Assembly: GCF_041296385.1 (NCBI RefSeq)
Contig: NW_027183949.1
Location: 1,896,501 to 1,960,500, forward strand
DNA length: 64,000 bases
Direction of reading: 5' to 3'
DNA from: Aphelocoma coerulescens
Lineage: Eukaryota; Chordata; Aves; Passeriformes; Corvidae
Shown one piece after another: positions 60,601 through 64,000 of the stretch. Below the pieces are notes generated by a model. The model saw only the letters and a list, made by a program, of their open reading frames with translations, was not told where the DNA came from and did no database searches. The translations under genes and the position numbers were made by a program. Each line of letters starts with the position of its first letter. Within the stretch, counting starts at the first letter, position 1.

Positions 60601-63600
60601 TCCTCTCCCCCCTCTCAGGCTCAGTTGAAAGGCACAGAAATGCACAAAGTTCACTTCTGGGCATAGAGCAGCGATAGGGGATACACACGATAAAGTCACC
60701 CCAAGACACAGGGACAGAGAATTCAGTGGAAAGACTCCGAGAATTCTGCTCCCAGAGATGGATCATTCCTGCTCACACTGACCCTTGTAGAAAGGGGACA
60801 TCGTTCCAGGCAGCCTGTACTGAGCATGTGGCTCCTGAGTGGGGTTTGTTGTTTAGGAAACCTGCTCCGGCTTTTCCATTCTTTCCTTGCAAACAGGAAA
60901 ACTTCTCCTGGGGCTGTGTGCAGGCAGAGCCCTGAGGAGAGCAGGTGGCACATGGTGCGCTGGGCTGGGACAGCCAGCTGCAGAGCTCAAGGGAAGAAGC
61001 CCAAAGTGGCACAATGGCTCCTTGCCTTCACATGCAACACCTGGGTCACAATGGTCTCCTTGATTCCATGAGGCCCCACTGTGTCACAATGGCTCCTTGG
61101 TTCCATCAGGTTCCGCAGTGTCCCCATGGTCTCCTTTGATCCGCATTGTCATCATGGACAATTGGTTCCATGAGGCCCCGCAGTGTCACAATGGTCCCTT
61201 GCTTCCATAGGTTTTACGTTGTAACAAAGGACTCCTTGCTTCTATGAGCTAGCCTGCTTTTTGCAGAGGTGTCTTTGGTTCCAACAAGGCCCCGCTGTGT
61301 CTCAGTGCACCCTGGCTTCCATGTGGATCTGGAGTATCACAAAGGCTCCTTGGTTCCACCAGGTCCTGCTGTGTCACAATGGGTCCTGTGGTCCCTGAGG
61401 CCTTCCAAAGTCATCATGGAGGCTTGCTTCCATGAGGTTCCATTATGTGCCAGTGGTCATCTTGGTTCCAGGAGTTTCCTTAGTGTCACAATGCTCTCCA
61501 TGCTTCCATTAGGCCCTGCTTTGCCACAATGGTCCCCTTGTTTCCATGAGGCCCCGCTGTGTCACAATGGACGCATGGTTCCATGATGTTGCGTGGTGTC
61601 ACCGTGCTCTTCTTGAATCCGCAGTGGAACCATGGACCATTGGTTCCATGCGGCCTGGCCGTGTCAGAATGGGCTCCTTGATTCCATGATTCCCCACGGT
61701 GTCACAATGGAGCCTTGTTTCTAGGAGGTTCTGTACTGTCACAATTGCCTCCTTGATGCCATCAGCCCCTGCAGTGTCACAATGGCTCCTTGGTTCCATG
61801 AGGAACACAATAGCTTGGCATAAGCATTGAGCAACAGCTGCTGAACACACCTGGCAACATCTGCTTGCATCAAAAGAGGGCTTCAAGCTGACAATGGCAC
61901 CAGCAGCTTCCATCTGCAACAGACACCCAGGGAAAGGACAGGCTGTGCCGGTTTGGACAAATGTGGAGGAAAATATCCTCTGATAGAAGGCAGGTTACAC
62001 CCAGCCCTCCCCCACCAGGTTTGGGAAAAAAGAATTTTCCTGGGAAGAAAGTGAAAGAGATAATACTATTTTTTTAACAAACACACAGGAAAAGGATAAC
62101 AATGCTAAATATTAAAAGCTCTCGCTGTGCAGAGAAAGCTGGGATAATTTGAGAGTCCTTCCGTGTTTCGGTGGGGTCTCCTGAAACATCCCTAGACAGC
62201 GAGGCCCGTGCAAAGAAATAGGGAGCGATTCTTGAGAGAAGTTGCAGAGCTCTTTCTTCTCCAGCCACATGGGCGGGGCACTGCCAAAGAACTGAGCAAT
62301 CACGGCACAACCAGGGCCCTCCTGGCACAGGGCAACACAAAATAAGCAGTGCTGAACAGGATTAGGGCACATGTGAGCAGGGAGCAGGGAGACCCCCGTG
62401 CCCAGGCCATGCCTCTACCCCAGGGTCCCCTCTCCCATGACCTCATGGCAGGGGGGAGGAACCCCAACACTTCCGTAGGTGTAGCCTCTCTCCTCCTCCT
62501 TGCAGCTGGCTCATGGGCCCACATTCAGGGCCCCCTCCTTGGGAGAAAATTCTCCCAGTGTGGTCTGATGTTGAAAGAGTCAAGAAGAGAAGAAGGGAAA
62601 AAAACCCCCGAAGTCCCAGGAAAACAAAGTTCAACTCTCCATCTCCCTCCAGAGAAAAGGAGCTGAAAACTGGCTCAAAAGAAACAAGGTTGCTTCCTCC
62701 GCTCTTGCTGCAAGCAGGATGCAGAGGAGTGGGGATGTGTGTCCTTGAACAAACGCTCTGAGAAGTTTGTCCGGTTTTTTTTCCTCTCCCCCCTCTCAGG
62801 CTCAGTTGAAAGGCACAGAAATGCACAAAGTTCACTTCTGGGCATAGAGCAGCGATAGGGGATACACACGATAAAGTCACCCCAAGACACAGGGACAGAG
62901 AATTCAGTGGAAAGACTCCGAGAATTCTGCTCCCAGAGATGGATCATTCCTGCTCACACTGACCCTTGTAGAAAGGGGACATCGTTCCAGGCAGCCTGTA
63001 CTGAGCATGTGGCTCCTGAGTGGGGTTTGTTGTTTAGGAAACCTGCTCCGGCTTTTCCATTCTTTCCTTGCAAACAGGAAAACTTCTCCTGGGGCTGTGT
63101 GCAGGCAGAGCCCTGAGGAGAGCAGGTGGCACATGGTGCGCTGGGCTGGGACAGCCAGCTGCAGAGCTCAAGGGAAGAAGCCCAAAGTGGCACAATGGCT
63201 CCTTGCCTTCACATGCAACACCTGGGTCACAATGGTCTCCTTGATTCCATGAGGCCCCACTGTGTCACAATGGCTCCTTGGTTCCATCAGGTTCCGCAGT
63301 GTCCCCATGGTCTCCTTTGATCCGCATTGTCATCATGGACAATTGGTTCCATGAGGCCCCGCAGTGTCACAATGGTCCCTTGCTTCCATAGCTTTTATGT
63401 TGTAACAATGGACTCCTTGCTTCCATGAGCTAGCCTGCTTTTTGCAGAGGTGTCTTTGGTTCCCACAAGGCCCCGCTGTGTCTCAGTGCACCCTGGCTTC
63501 CATGTGGATCTGGAGTATCACAAAGGCTCCTTGGTTCCACCAGGTCCTGCTGTGTCACAATGGGTCCTGTGGTCCCTGAGGCCCTCCAAAGTCATCGTGG

Positions 63601-64000
63601 AGGCTTGCTTCCATGAGGTTCCATTATGTGCCAGTGGTCATCTTGGTTCCAGGAGTTTCCTTAGTGTCACAATGCTCTCCATGCTTCCATGATTCCCCAC
63701 AATGTCCCAATGCTCTCCATGCTTCCATTAGGCCCTGCTTTGCCACAATGGTCCCCTTGTTTCCATGAGGCCCCGCTGTGTCACAATGGACCTATGGTTC
63801 CATGATGTTGCGTGGTGTCACCGTGCTCTTCTTGAATCCGCAGTGGAACCATGGACCATTGGTTCCATGCGGCCTGGCCGTGTCACAATGGGCTCCTTGA
63901 TTCCATGATTCCCCACGGTGTCACAATGGAGCCTTGTTTCTAGGAGGTTCTGTACTGTCACAATTGCCTCCTTGATGCCATCAGCCCCTGCAGTGTCACA

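Larger units (their letters stand above)
43841..64000. repeat. Macrosatellite, about 2.18-kb tandem units (9 full + partial)
   Basis: Using GGTCCCTGAGGCC as a phase marker, units start at 43,841, 46,060, 48,236, 50,456, 52,669, 54,851, 57,033, 59,208, 61,390 and 63,571. Lengths are 2,219, 2,176, 2,220, 2,213, 2,182, 2,182, 2,175, 2,182 and 2,181 bp, and the tenth unit is cut by the window edge. All are in direct orientation and nearly identical. Each unit has roughly 0.8 kb of about 37-bp minisatellite spanning the chosen boundary and about 1.38 kb of sequence with no internal repeat. Open frames recur in every unit simply because the units are alike. No CENP-B-box-like motif was noticed. Confidence 0.98.

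Noticed and set aside
43841..64000. Conserved short proteins in every macrosatellite unit (for example an 81-codon frame starting near 45,496)
   Set aside because: Conservation simply reflects near-identical units, and there is no domain or codon-level evidence of selection.
43841..64000. CRISPR-like array
   Set aside because: The repeats are contiguous satellite monomers without unique spacers, no cas genes are present, and the genome is clearly vertebrate.
43841..64000. Centromeric satellite with a CENP-B-like box
   Set aside because: No box-like motif was noticed by eye, and location on the chromosome cannot be judged from this window.

Overview
The window looks like a bird genome, most likely a songbird. 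The evidence is an intron-containing PIM1-like kinase gene, an avian family-14-type olfactory receptor remnant, gamma-like and dUTPase-bearing endogenous retroviruses, GC-rich minisatellites and very low gene density. No bacterial-type gene organisation is present. The species cannot be fixed from the sequence alone.

Layout. (1) 1-15,399 and 23,292-38,656 are two direct copies of one segmental duplication, 23,291 bp apart, differing by a few substitutions per kb or fewer and a handful of indels. Each copy carries, left to right: a broken PA-domain gene of the RNF128/GRAIL type, an 11-bp G-rich minisatellite, a roughly 37-bp minisatellite, six units of a roughly 189-bp tandem repeat, a family-14-like olfactory receptor pseudogene split by a long pyrimidine microsatellite, and a minus-strand retroviral remnant with two LTRs and a nearly complete dUTPase. 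(2) 15,400-23,291 lies between the copies and is present once. It holds a decayed PIM-like pseudogene (about 16,870-18,110) and, next to it on the minus strand, a five-exon PIM1-like kinase gene (18,383-20,890) with every splice site and the kinase motifs intact, in a CpG-rich promoter/exon 1. (3) At 38,657 the second duplication copy stops abruptly and joins a 5'-truncated gamma-like endogenous retrovirus (end of protease, deleted pol, env open except for one stop codon, 3' LTR; to 43,840). (4) From 43,841 to the right edge runs a macrosatellite: nine complete units of 2,175-2,220 bp plus a partial tenth. Each unit is part roughly 37-bp minisatellite and part unique-looking sequence.

Interpretation. 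The only gene here that looks functional is the PIM1-like kinase. Because the window starts inside a duplication copy, the true repeat unit is probably the whole 23.3 kb including the PIM locus. The region may therefore show how PIM-like kinases were co-amplified with an olfactory receptor remnant, satellites and retroviral remnants. The second unit is interrupted where its PIM gene would be, by the retrovirus and satellite array. A false tandem duplication made by assembling two haplotypes is a serious alternative. Open frames inside the minisatellites, the microsatellite and the macrosatellite come from repeat periodicity and are not annotated as genes.
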